In this document: positions 1 to 8,144 of the stretch, in pieces
Position numbering within the stretch: position 1 is the stretch's first letter
Layout of the letters: every line of letters starts with the position of its first letter
DNA from: Stenotrophomonas sp. SAM-B
Lineage (GTDB): Bacteria; Pseudomonadota; Gammaproteobacteria; Xanthomonadales; Xanthomonadaceae
Reading direction: 5' to 3'
Length of the DNA: 64,000 nucleotides
Assembly (NCBI RefSeq): GCF_013387485.1
Contig: NZ_JABBXB010000004.1
Location: 1 to 64,000, forward strand
Program-made: the position numbers and the translations under genes
Notes under the pieces: generated by a model
The model's input: only the letters and a program-made list of their open reading frames with translations
What the model was told of the DNA's origin: nothing
Database searches by the model: none

Positions 1-110
1 AGAAACCGGCGTGGGGACCCAAGCTACCCAGCGGTCGCAAGACCTAGAGCCACACGGTCGCCCACGCCGGGCTCTCGGCACCTAAAGTGCCAGATCGGCA
101 AGAGATAAGA
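1..110. other. Structured non-coding stretch with inverted and direct repeats
   Basis: No gene is evident here. A perfect 10-bp inverted repeat (6-15 with 61-70) encloses two imperfect direct copies of about 23 bp, each ending in CGGTCGC. A smaller hairpin, GGCAC/GTGCC, lies at 77-91. This could be part of a structured RNA or a repeat family member. The element runs up to the window edge, so its true extent is unknown. Confidence 0.3.
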
Positions 111-127
111 GCCACGCCATGCGTGGC
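111..127 (-). terminator. Hairpin downstream of the DUF3325 gene
   Basis: GCCACGC (111-117) pairs with GCGTGGC (121-127) across a 3-base loop. On the minus strand the hairpin is followed by a T-rich run, TCTTATCTCTT. It lies just past the stop of the minus-strand iron operon and probably ends that transcript. Confidence 0.5.
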
Positions 128-134
128 CGTTCCC

Positions 135-470
135 TCAGCGCGCGATGAGCGCCACCGCCAGCCCCACCACCGGCAACGCCCACGCCAGCGGCGCGATCCA
201 GCGCGGGCGGTATGGATACAGCCCGAACGCGATCACCACCCCGCTGATCGTCAGCGCGCCCAGCCACAGCACCGGGCCGATCGCCCAACCGTGGTCCAGC
301 ACGCACAGCGCGAATGCGACGGTCAGCAGCGCCCAGCCCACCCAGCGCCATACCCGCATGCGGGATGCGCTCGCGCCGGCTTTGCCATGCAGGTCCAGCT
401 GGTGCTTGTCCATGGCCAGCGACAGCGCCGTGAATGCCGAGAAGGTCAGCGTGATGGCGAGCAGCATCAT
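135..470 (-). CDS. DUF3325 family small membrane protein
   Basis: A 111-residue protein with three or four hydrophobic segments and no catalytic motif. It ends in an arginine after a last membrane helix. Its start overlaps the end of the PepSY gene by four bases, so the two are translationally coupled. DUF3325 proteins commonly close operons made of a siderophore receptor, DUF3649, PepSY and DUF3325, which fits this neighbourhood. The role is unknown; an inner-membrane accessory to iron uptake is an inference from context. Confidence 0.75.
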   Translation of the reverse strand: MMLLAITLTFSAFTALSLAMDKHQLDLHGKAGASASRMRVWRWVGWALLTVAFALCVLDHGWAIGPVLWLGALTISGVVIAFGLYPYRPRWIAPLAWALPVVGLAVALIAR

Positions 471-2083
471 GCCGTGGCCTCCGCCGCGGCCGCCTGCTGG
501 CGACGCTTCTTTTCGGCCGCGCTCAGCGGGGGCTGCCAGCGCTGCATGCGATGGCCGCAGTACGCCAGCATCGCGCCGAAGGCGAGCATGGTCAGGTCGA
601 ACCCGGCCAGCACCCAGTCACCGCTACGCAGGGTTACGCCCAGATGCGCATGCGTGGTGAGCGCGTTGACCACCGGGATCAGGGCGAACAGCACGCCACC
701 CAGATACAGCTGCCAGGTCCACATCATCCGCTTCGGCCAGAGGAAGCCGGCCAGCAAGGCAGCGGCCCAGGCATAGAAGAAGGCATTGACCTCGGCATCG
801 GAACGCTCGGCCATGTGTACGGGCAGCAGACGGTTGGCCAGGAAGTAGGTCGCGAACGCGATCGGCAGGCCAGCAACCGCGCCGATGTTGAGCGCGTCGA
901 CCAGGCGCAGGCCGAAGCCGGTCTTGCCGGACTTGGCATGCTTCGGCCGTTCCTTCACCGCCCACAGCACCACGCCACTGGCGACCATCAGGCAGCCGAT
1001 CAGGCCGGACAGGAAGAACAGCGCACGAAGGCCCCAATCGGCGAAGCGCGCCAGGTGCAGGCCGTACATCACGCCGCGGGTCTGGGTTGCCCCGCCCGAG
1101 GCCGGGCTGGCCTCGATCAACTGGCCGGTGATGGCATTGAAACGCAGCGACGGGGTATCCACCGACAGGCGCTTTCCATCGCGCTGGGTGATGTCCACGA
1201 TCGCGTTGGCCGCGCCCGGGTGGTACAGGGTGAAGCCGGCCACGTCCGCGCCCTTCCATTCGGCGCGGGCGCTGTCCAGCAGCTGCTGGATCGGCAGCGG
1301 CGTGGCGCGTCCCTCGGCGGGGGTCTCGATCTCGGCCAGGCGCGCGAAGGCCTCGCTGAAGAACGCCTCCTCGTCCTTGGGGTAGGCCACGCTCACGCCC
1401 CACGGCAGGTACATGAACATCAGGGTGACGATGCCGGTGTAGGTGATCATCGCGTGGTACGGCAGGGCCATCACCGCGCTGACGTTGTGGAAATCCAGCC
1501 ACGAACGCAGGCCCTTTTCCGGACGGAAGGTGAAGAAGTCCTTGAAGATCTTCTTGTGCGTGATCACGCCGGTGATGATCGCCACCAGCATGAACATCGC
1601 GCAGAACCCCACCAGGTAACGCGCCCAGTACACGGGGATGTAGTGCAGGTCGAAATGCAGGCGGTAGAAGAAGTCGCCACCGCGGGTCTCGCGCGCGGCG
1701 ATCTCCTCGCCGGTGTTCGGATCGACGGTGGCATCGCCGAAGCGGCCACCGCCGCGCCGGCGGCGCTCGCCTTCCACCGGTGGCTTGACCATCGATTCGG
1801 GGTTGCGCCAGAACATGCGCATCGCGGGGTTGCGCGGGTCGGGCAGGGTGACGTTCCAGCTCTCGGCCTGCGGGGCCTTGTGCTGCAGGAAGGTCAGCGC
1901 ACGTTCGGCGGCCACGTCGGCGGTGACGCTGCTGCGCGGCAGTTCCGGGCGCATCCAGCGGCTGATCTCTTCGCGGTAATAGCTGGCGGTGCCGGCCATG
2001 AAAATCAGCAGCAGCAGCCAGCCGACCAGCAGGCCGGTCCAGGTGTGCAGCCAGGCCATCGACTGGCGGAATCCATTCTTCAT
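467..2083 (-). CDS. PepSY-associated transmembrane protein
   Basis: A 538-residue inner-membrane protein of the PepSY-TM (PiuB-like) family. The first helix lies at about residues 10-35 (LHTWTGLLVGWLLLLIF), followed by a periplasmic PepSY-like region and further helices near 155-180, 215-235 and in the C-terminal third. Conserved histidines sit beside the membrane segments (LHTW, LHFDLHY). The family is linked to reduction of ferric siderophores at the inner membrane. The frame stays open upstream, but MKNGFR at 2083 is chosen because it overlaps the DUF3649 stop (2080-2083) and begins the conserved family sequence. It is the middle gene of a DUF3649-PepSY-DUF3325 operon, probably under Fur control. 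Confidence 0.85.
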   Translation of the reverse strand: MKNGFRQSMAWLHTWTGLLVGWLLLLIFMAGTASYYREEISRWMRPELPRSSVTADVAAERALTFLQHKAPQAESWNVTLPDPRNPAMRMFWRNPESMVKPPVEGERRRRGGGRFGDATVDPNTGEEIAARETRGGDFFYRLHFDLHYIPVYWARYLVGFCAMFMLVAIITGVITHKKIFKDFFTFRPEKGLRSWLDFHNVSAVMALPYHAMITYTGIVTLMFMYLPWGVSVAYPKDEEAFFSEAFARLAEIETPAEGRATPLPIQQLLDSARAEWKGADVAGFTLYHPGAANAIVDITQRDGKRLSVDTPSLRFNAITGQLIEASPASGGATQTRGVMYGLHLARFADWGLRALFFLSGLIGCLMVASGVVLWAVKERPKHAKSGKTGFGLRLVDALNIGAVAGLPIAFATYFLANRLLPVHMAERSDAEVNAFFYAWAAALLAGFLWPKRMMWTWQLYLGGVLFALIPVVNALTTHAHLGVTLRSGDWVLAGFDLTMLAFGAMLAYCGHRMQRWQPPLSAAEKKRRQQAAAAEATA

Positions 2084-2475
2084 GCGGCCCCCTGCAGCAG
2101 GCGGGTGCCCACCCAGAACAGCACGGTGGGAACCAGGATGCCGACCCAGGCGCGCAGGGCGGTGCGGGTGGCGAACGCCCACAGCGCCGCGCAGGCGCAC
2201 AGCACGATCGCCACCATCATGCCGGTCAGCACGGCTTGCCCACGCGCGATCGGCAGGGCGACCGCGAAGAACATCGAGCAGGTGGCGGCCAGTGCGTAGC
2301 CGCCGAAGATCGCGGCGAGCGAGCGTGACAACACACCCAACCAGGGGCGGGTGAAGAAGGAACCAAGACGGTTGAACCTGGCGCTGGCGTGCGGCGTGCT
2401 GTCCACGGAAACCTGCTGATCGATCGGGGAAACGGGCATCACCGGCCGCAGCCGGTGATGAAGAAAAGTGGCCAT
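2080..2475 (-). CDS. DUF3649 family membrane protein
   Basis: A 131-residue protein with three hydrophobic segments (RSLAAIFGGYALAATCSMFF, a central helix, and WVGILVPTVLFWVG). It matches the small DUF3649 proteins found between siderophore receptors and PepSY proteins. No enzymatic motif is visible. Two starts are possible: ATG at 2475 or ATG at 2439. Neither has a good Shine-Dalgarno sequence. A perfect 10-bp hairpin (2437-2460) covers the codons between them, so the 2439 start, just after the hairpin, is a real alternative. It probably works with the PepSY protein in iron handling. Confidence 0.7.
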   Translation of the reverse strand: MATFLHHRLRPVMPVSPIDQQVSVDSTPHASARFNRLGSFFTRPWLGVLSRSLAAIFGGYALAATCSMFFAVALPIARGQAVLTGMMVAIVLCACAALWAFATRTALRAWVGILVPTVLFWVGTRLLQGAA

Positions 2476-2522
2476 CCGTGGCCGTGTTCACTGCGCGTCG
2501 CAGTGGTCCCTTGGAGCCGGTG

Positions 2523-2710
2523 TCAGAGCTTCCAGCGCAGGTTCAACATCACGTTCCGTAGGCAGCCACACGCGCAGTTGCCAACAACGATGATCTCGAC
2601 GACGGAGAGGCGGGCAAACAGGACATGGCAATTCCAGTGTGAGAATCGGCACCATCCGCGCACAGCGACGCTGCCAAAGGCAGAAGGCGGTGCGAGGAAC
2701 CACGGATCAT
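2523..2710 (-). pseudogene. Probable remnant of a TonB-dependent siderophore receptor
   Basis: Just upstream of the DUF3649 gene the minus strand encodes RNVMLNLRWKL followed by a stop (2523-2525). This is a typical last beta-strand of siderophore receptors, which usually end in PRNVMLNLRWKF-like sequence. An ATG at 2710 opens a frame beginning MIRGSSHRLLPLAAS, reminiscent of a signal peptide. It runs to within a few bases of that C-terminus and ends out of frame. A Fur-like palindrome lies about 80 bp upstream. The simplest reading is a receptor gene reduced by internal deletion to its two ends. The C-terminal match is clear; the N-terminal part is conjecture. Confidence 0.45.
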
Positions 2711-2788
2711 TGGAGGTACACGGGACCGTTGCGCGGCAGAGCGCAGGGCCTCTGTGCGTCAATTGGCCAAGCGCACAGCCGATTGGTG

Positions 2789-2807
2789 AATGATAGGCAT
2801 TATCATT
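2789..2807. promoter_or_regulatory. Fur-box-like operator
   Basis: The sequence AATGATAGGCATTATCATT is a 19-bp near-palindrome resembling the Fur consensus GATAATGATAATCATTATC. It lies between the minus-strand DUF3649-PepSY-DUF3325 operon with its receptor remnant and the plus-strand TonB receptor at 2988. It could repress both under iron-replete conditions. Confidence 0.75.
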
Positions 2808-2987
2808 TAGTTAGACAAGCGTCACGGCGGTGTCGGGAGCGGGGAAACGCCGTTCGCTGGGGTACGTCCGGGGGCTACAAGACCGTCGCCTGTGTGTCAC
2901 GGCCGGGCAATATCGCGTCAACAGACTGTGAGGATGTCGTGACACGCCGTCACTGCATCCCCCATCTGTTCGTTCGCGGAGTCGTCA

Positions 2988-5375
2988 GTGAATCGTTGTG
3001 CCCTTGCTGTTGCGGTGCTGTCCGTCCTTACCTTCGCCACGGCCGCCGATGCGCGCGCCGAGGCCGCCCCGGCAGGGAATGCCGCGGCCCCCGCCACCCT
3101 GGACACCATGATCGTCACCGGCACGCGCGGCAGCAATCGCACGCAGTTCGACACGCTGGCTCCGGTGGACGTGTTCTCACAGGAAGAGATCCAGGCGATC
3201 GAATCGTCCGACCTCAACGATGTGCTGGCGCAGCTGGTGCCGTCGTTCGTGGTGCAACGCATGCCGATGAACGACGGCCTGGTGTTCGTGCGGCCGGCCA
3301 CGCTGCGTGGCCTCTCGCCGGACCAGACCCTGGTGCTGGTCAACGGCCGACGCTTTCACCGCTCTGCGCTGCTCGGTGCACGCGGTGCGCAGGGCCCGGA
3401 CCTGGCCCAGATTCCGGTGCATGCTATCCAGCGCATCGAAGTGCTGCGCGACGGTGCGTCGGCGCAGTACGGCTCGGATGCAATCGCCGGCGTGATCAAC
3501 ATCATCCTGGATGATCGCGTCGGGGGTGAGCTGTCGCTGGGCCTCTCCGAATACAGCGAGGGCGATGGCACGGGCCGCAAGATCGGCGGCCGCCACGGCT
3601 TCGCATTGGGCGACAAGGGCAGCCTGTCGCTGTTCGCCGATTGGGACAAGTCCGATGCCACCTCGCGCAGCCGCCAGCGCGCCGATGCGATCGCCTTCCA
3701 GAACGCGCATCCGGATCTGGTCGTGCCCGATCCGGTGCAGCGCTGGGGCCAGCCGGACCTGGAGAACCGCCATTTCGGCGTCAACCTCACCCTGGCCTTG
3801 AACGACAGCGTCGACCTTTATGGCTTCGGTCTGTACGGGCACAGCGAAGGCGTCAGTGATTTCAACTGGCGCAATCCCGATGGCACCGCCTCGGTCTACA
3901 ACCGCAGCCGCGTGTTCCCCGGCTGGGATGCGCGCAGCCTGTACCCGACCGGCTTCAGCCCGAAATACGGCAACGAGCAGGACGACCTGCAGGGCGTGCT
4001 CGGCCTGCGCGGTTACTGGGGCGAGCGCTGGCGTTGGGATGTGAGCGGCTCCTATGGGCGCAACCGCATCGACTACACGCTGGGCCATTCGATCAACGCC
4101 TCGCTCGGCCCGGACAGCCCCACCTCGTTCTACCTTGGGCGCCTCTCGCAGGAAGAGAAGAACCTCAACGCGGATATCGTCTATTCGCTGCCGGTCAGCG
4201 CGCTGGCCGCGCCGATCAACATCGCCTTCGGCGCGGAGACGCGCGAGGAAACCTACGGGGTGGATGCCGGTGATCCGGCGTCCTATGCGATCGGCCCGGG
4301 TGCGGTCACCGGCCTGGCCGGTGGCGCCAATGGTGCGCCGGGTTTCAGCGCGGCCAATGCCGGGCGCTGGAGCCAGCGCAGCCGCGCGGCCTATATCGAT
4401 GTCGAAGCGCCGTTGACCGCGCGCTGGACGGTCGGCGCAGCCACCCGCTACGAGCACTTCTCCGCCTTCGGTGAAAGCGTGGACGGCAAGCTCTCCAGCC
4501 GCTTCGAGTTCACCCCGGACCTGGCGGTGCGCGGCTCGGTCTCCACCGGCTTCCGTGCGCCGACCCCGGGCCAGCTCTACACCCAGAGCACCCAGCAGGG
4601 CCTGGATACCGTGACGCTGCAGGTGTTCACCACCGGCCGCCTGTCGCCCAGCGATCCGCTCGCGATCCAGCTCGGTGCCCAGCCGCTCAAGCCGGAGCAG
4701 TCGCGCACCGCCTCACTCGGCCTGACCTGGAAGAACGACCTGGGCTTCTCCGGCTCGGTAGACCTGTACGACATCAAGGTCACCGACCGATTCAGCCAGT
4801 CGGCCTCGTTCGCGGTGCCGGCCGGCGTGCCCAACCCGCTGGCGTACACCTCGGTGAGTTTCTACACCAACGATTTCGATACCACCACGCGCGGTGTCGA
4901 CGTGGTCGCCAGCCACACCACCGCACTCGGCGCGGGACGACTGAGCACCACGCTGGGCTACAACTACAACCAGACCCAGGTGTACAGCGGTGCCACCGGC
5001 GTGGCCACCAATGAAAGCCAACGCCGCATCTTCGAAGAGCGTCTGCCGCGGCAGAAGGCCACCCTCGGCAGCACCTACGCGTGGGGCCGCTTCAGCGTGC
5101 TCGGCAAGCTGCGATACTACGGGGCATGGACAGACTCTTCGGGCAATGCCACCGGCGACATCTTCCAGCGCTTCGGGGCGATGAGCTTCGTCGATCTGGC
5201 CGTGAGCTGGACTGTCACCGAGCAGCAGACGCTGCGGATCGGCGCGGACAACCTGTTCGACCGCTACCCGGACGAGGCCAGCTTCCAGGCCAGTCGCGGC
5301 CTGATCTATTCGCGGAACGCGCCGTATGACACCGACGGCCGCAACCTCTACGCCGAATACCGGATCCGCTACTGA
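2988..5375 (+). CDS. TonB-dependent outer-membrane receptor
   Basis: A 795-residue receptor starting at GTG 2988, with a signal peptide of about 24 residues ending near ADARA. A TonB-box-like segment (LDTMIVTGTR, about residues 37-47) is followed by the plug, with LRGLSPDQTLVLVNGRR and IEVLRDGASAQYGSDA. A beta-barrel with a long ligand-binding region fills the rest. It ends in YRIRY, an aromatic terminal residue as expected for outer-membrane insertion. The stop overlaps the next start (TGATG), so it is coupled to the Tat-exported PLP enzyme. With a Fur-like box upstream, a metal chelate is the likely ligand. The ligand cannot be named from sequence. Confidence 0.9.
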   Translation: MNRCALAVAVLSVLTFATAADARAEAAPAGNAAAPATLDTMIVTGTRGSNRTQFDTLAPVDVFSQEEIQAIESSDLNDVLAQLVPSFVVQRMPMNDGLVFVRPATLRGLSPDQTLVLVNGRRFHRSALLGARGAQGPDLAQIPVHAIQRIEVLRDGASAQYGSDAIAGVINIILDDRVGGELSLGLSEYSEGDGTGRKIGGRHGFALGDKGSLSLFADWDKSDATSRSRQRADAIAFQNAHPDLVVPDPVQRWGQPDLENRHFGVNLTLALNDSVDLYGFGLYGHSEGVSDFNWRNPDGTASVYNRSRVFPGWDARSLYPTGFSPKYGNEQDDLQGVLGLRGYWGERWRWDVSGSYGRNRIDYTLGHSINASLGPDSPTSFYLGRLSQEEKNLNADIVYSLPVSALAAPINIAFGAETREETYGVDAGDPASYAIGPGAVTGLAGGANGAPGFSAANAGRWSQRSRAAYIDVEAPLTARWTVGAATRYEHFSAFGESVDGKLSSRFEFTPDLAVRGSVSTGFRAPTPGQLYTQSTQQGLDTVTLQVFTTGRLSPSDPLAIQLGAQPLKPEQSRTASLGLTWKNDLGFSGSVDLYDIKVTDRFSQSASFAVPAGVPNPLAYTSVSFYTNDFDTTTRGVDVVASHTTALGAGRLSTTLGYNYNQTQVYSGATGVATNESQRRIFEERLPRQKATLGSTYAWGRFSVLGKLRYYGAWTDSSGNATGDIFQRFGAMSFVDLAVSWTVTEQQTLRIGADNLFDRYPDEASFQASRGLIYSRNAPYDTDGRNLYAEYRIRY

Positions 5376-6670
5376 TGGACCGGCAACGACGCTCTCTGCT
5401 GCGTGGCGCACTGGCCCTGCCGGTCGCCACGGTACTTTCCGGCACGACCGCCATGGGTGCTGAACCGATGGCGCTGCCGGCAGTGGGCACGCGTACGCCC
5501 ACAGAGCTTGCCGCCGACGAAACCTGGTGGGCGCAGGTCCGCGCGCTGTACGACCTCACCGATGAGGTCGTGATGCTGGACAACGGCTACTGGGGCGCGA
5601 TGGCGCGCCCGGTGCTGCAGGCCTACCAGCAGGCCACTGCCACGGTGAATGCCGGCAACGCCTGGTTCGGGCGCCTGGCGTTCCCGCCGCTGTTCGAACA
5701 GGCCCGCGTGCGCCTGGCGCAGGTGCTGGGGGTGGAGACCGACGAGATCGTGCTCACTCGCGGTGCGACGGAAGCGATGCAGGTGCTGATCGGCAGCTAC
5801 CGCGGGCTGTCGCCGGGCGATGCGGTGATGTACGCGGACACCGACTACGACAGCATGATCAGCGCGATGCAGTGGCTGCAGGCGAGGCGCGGTGTGCAGC
5901 CGGTGGCGATCACGCTGCCCGAGCCGTTCGACCATGACAGCATCGTGGAGACCTACCGCCGCGCGCTGGCCGCCAACCCGCGCGTGCGCCTGCTCCTGCT
6001 GACCCACGTCAATCACCGCAACGGGATGCTGCTGCCGGTGGCCGAAATCGCCGCGCTGGCCAGGGCGGCCGGCGTGGAGGTGGTGCTCGATGCGGCGCAT
6101 GGCATCGGCCAGGTGGATACGCCGCTGCGCGCGCTGGGCGTGGATTTCATCGGGATCAACCTGCACAAGTGGATCGGCGCGCCGGTCGGTGTCGGCGCGG
6201 TGTATGTCCGCCGCGGACGGGTGCGTGATCTGGATCCGTACATGGGCGAGCAGGACCACGACGACATCCGCACCCGCGTGCACACCGGCACGGTCAACTT
6301 CGCGGCGTACATGGCACTGCCGGTCGCACTGGACCTGCACGAGCGCGTCGGGGTGGCCAACAAGCGTGCGCGCCTGCTGCGCCTGCGCAATCAGTGGATG
6401 GATGCGTTGCGCGGCGACGCGCGCATCCAGCTGCTGGGCTCGGACGACCCGCGGTTGTCCAGTGCGATCACCTCGTTCCGGCTGCGCGGGCAGACCACGA
6501 TGCGCGACAACACCGGCACCTCGCAGCGGATGGTGAAGCAGTCCGGGGTGTTCGTGGTGCCACGCGAGGGGTTGGCCTCCGGCGCCTGCCTGCGGGTGAC
6601 GCCGGGCATCTTCAGCACGCCGGCGCAGATGGACGCACTGGTGGCGGCGGTACGCGCGGTCGCCGGCTGA
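5375..6670 (+). CDS. Tat-exported class V aminotransferase-fold PLP enzyme
   Basis: A 431-residue class V PLP enzyme (isopenicillin-N-epimerase/cysteine-desulfurase type). Residues 2-29 form a twin-arginine signal (RQRRSLLRG followed by a hydrophobic stretch and AMGA). The PLP-binding lysine is Lys265 in NLHKW, and the cofactor aspartate/histidine motif VLDAAHGIGQ lies at 237-246. Periplasmic PLP enzymes are uncommon; the best-known example is PvdN of fluorescent pseudomonads, which modifies the pyoverdine side chain. Here there is no siderophore synthetase nearby, only the overlapping upstream receptor. A role in processing the imported ligand is inference; an ordinary periplasmic desulfurase or epimerase is also possible. 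Confidence 0.8.
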   Translation: MDRQRRSLLRGALALPVATVLSGTTAMGAEPMALPAVGTRTPTELAADETWWAQVRALYDLTDEVVMLDNGYWGAMARPVLQAYQQATATVNAGNAWFGRLAFPPLFEQARVRLAQVLGVETDEIVLTRGATEAMQVLIGSYRGLSPGDAVMYADTDYDSMISAMQWLQARRGVQPVAITLPEPFDHDSIVETYRRALAANPRVRLLLLTHVNHRNGMLLPVAEIAALARAAGVEVVLDAAHGIGQVDTPLRALGVDFIGINLHKWIGAPVGVGAVYVRRGRVRDLDPYMGEQDHDDIRTRVHTGTVNFAAYMALPVALDLHERVGVANKRARLLRLRNQWMDALRGDARIQLLGSDDPRLSSAITSFRLRGQTTMRDNTGTSQRMVKQSGVFVVPREGLASGACLRVTPGIFSTPAQMDALVAAVRAVAG

Positions 6671-6680
6671 GGCATCCGGC

Positions 6681-6707
6681 GACGCTGGCGGTGACCTCGC
6701 CAGCGTC
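6681..6707. terminator. Hairpin between convergent genes
   Basis: GACGCTGGCG (6681-6690) pairs perfectly with CGCCAGCGTC (6698-6707) across a 7-base loop. There is no T-run. It sits between the convergent PLP-enzyme and DUF445 genes and may work in both directions. Confidence 0.5.
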
Positions 6708-6716
6708 CGTCGGCAG

Positions 6717-6737
6717 GCCCGACGCGGGTCGGGCTAC
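6717..6737 (-). repeat. GTAG-headed REP palindrome overlapping the DUF445 stop codon
   Basis: On the minus strand GTAG is followed by CCCGACC, CGC and GTCGGGC, the layout of SMAG/REP elements. The TAG of the GTAG head (6734-6736) is the stop codon of the DUF445 gene. Confidence 0.6.
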
Positions 6738-8026
6738 CAGTGGAACCACACCGTCAGCGCGTGCAGGATCACGCCGATCAGGCCACCCACCAGGGTGCCG
6801 TTGAAGCGGATGAACTGCAGGTCGCGGCCCACGCTCAGTTCCAGCTGCTCGACCAGGTGGCGTTCGTCCCAGCTCTTGACCGTCTGCGCGATGTGCTCGG
6901 TCACGCCGCTGCGCAGGCGGGTGGTCAGGCGCTCGGCGCCGTCCATCAGGTGCTGGTTGAGCGCGTCGCGCAGCGACGGGTCGGCCTGCAGCGCCTCACC
7001 CACGGAGGCCAGGCTGCGGCGCAGATGGCCGGCGAGCGCGGAGTCCTCGCTGGCCAGGTCGGCACGCAGGCTTGCGTGGATGCGCGCCCAAAGGCCCTGT
7101 ACGTACTCCTGCACGGCCGGGTGGTCGATCACCTGCTGTTTGAGCTGTTCAACTTTCTCGGCCAGGGCCGGGTCTTCGCGCAGGCGCTGGATGTAGTCGC
7201 TCAGCCAGGTTTCGTAATCGCGGCGCAGCGGATGCTCGGGCTGGGCCAGGATCTGCTGCAGTTCTTCCAGCACCGCCTGCGCCAGGCGCCCGGCCAGGGT
7301 GTCACCGATCTCGTCGATCGGTTTGACCCAGTTGACCGTGCTGGCCAGCTTGGGCCACTCGCGCTGGATGTAGCCCACGATCAGCGTGGAGGCGCGGTCT
7401 TTGACCTTCTCGTTGCCCAGCCATTCGCTGATCCGGGTCAGGCCTTCATCCAGCACCCGCTGGTGGCGGTTGTCGGCGGTCAGCAGGCCGAGCAGTTCAC
7501 CGGCGGTGGCGGCCGCGTTCCACTGGCGCAGCTGCTGGATCACGAACCCCTGGATGCTGCGCCGAACCGCGGCTTCATCGAGGAAATCCAGTGCCTGCAG
7601 CGCCCAGCCGCGGGCCATGTCGGCCAGCATGCGGGCGCGTGCGGGTTCGGCGAGCCAGCTGCCGAGGCGGCTGGCCGGATCGAACACCTGCAGCCTCGCC
7701 AGCAGCGCCTGCGGTTCCAGGAACTGGTCGCGCACGAACAGCGCGAGGCTGTCGGCAATGCGGTCCTTGCTGCGCGGGATGATGGCGGTATGCGGGATCG
7801 GCAGGCCAAGCGGCCGCCGGAACAGCGCGACCACCGCGAACCAGTCGGCCAGCGCGCCGACCGCGGCGGCTTCGCAGAAGGCCGAGACCCAGGCCCAGAT
7901 GCCGCGTTCGCCGTGCCAGTGGCTGACCGCGAAGCCGGCCAGCATCGCCACCAGCATGGCCAGGGCGATCAGTTTGAGGCGGCGCAGCTGGGCGCGGCGC
8001 GGGTCGGGCGGGGAGATCGGCGTCAT
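6734..8026 (-). CDS. DUF445 (YjiN-like) membrane protein
   Basis: A 430-residue protein. The N-terminal helix at about 18-35 (LIALAMLVAMLAGFAVSHW) is followed by the conserved family motif ADWFAVVALFRRPLGLPIPHTAIIP, seen in two parts at about 60-85. A long, largely helical middle carries many charged residues, and a last helix near 408-428 (GTLVGGLIGVILHALTVWFHW, ends at the stop). The topology suggests two membrane anchors holding a long coiled domain. The function of the family is unknown. It is probably monocistronic, flanked by REP palindromes on both sides. Confidence 0.85.
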   Translation of the reverse strand: MTPISPPDPRRAQLRRLKLIALAMLVAMLAGFAVSHWHGERGIWAWVSAFCEAAAVGALADWFAVVALFRRPLGLPIPHTAIIPRSKDRIADSLALFVRDQFLEPQALLARLQVFDPASRLGSWLAEPARARMLADMARGWALQALDFLDEAAVRRSIQGFVIQQLRQWNAAATAGELLGLLTADNRHQRVLDEGLTRISEWLGNEKVKDRASTLIVGYIQREWPKLASTVNWVKPIDEIGDTLAGRLAQAVLEELQQILAQPEHPLRRDYETWLSDYIQRLREDPALAEKVEQLKQQVIDHPAVQEYVQGLWARIHASLRADLASEDSALAGHLRRSLASVGEALQADPSLRDALNQHLMDGAERLTTRLRSGVTEHIAQTVKSWDERHLVEQLELSVGRDLQFIRFNGTLVGGLIGVILHALTVWFHW

Positions 8027-8060
8027 TCCGGCAGTCTAACGACCGAAGGATGATTGCGAG

Positions 8061-8138
8061 GTAGTGCCGGCCGCTGGCCGGCAACCAGGCACCCCCATCC
8101 GAAGGTTGTTCGCGTTGCCGGCCAGCGGCCGGCACTAC
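8061..8138. repeat. Pair of identical inverted REP (SMAG-like) palindromes
   Basis: A 25-bp GTAG-headed palindrome at 8061-8085 recurs, identical but inverted, at 8114-8138, with 28 bp between. Each contains TGCCGGCC-GCT-GGCCGGCA. Such head-to-head pairs are the usual dimeric form of these repeats. They lie between two minus-strand genes and could form one long hairpin that stabilises or ends transcripts. Confidence 0.8.
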
Positions 8139-8144
8139 ACCCGA

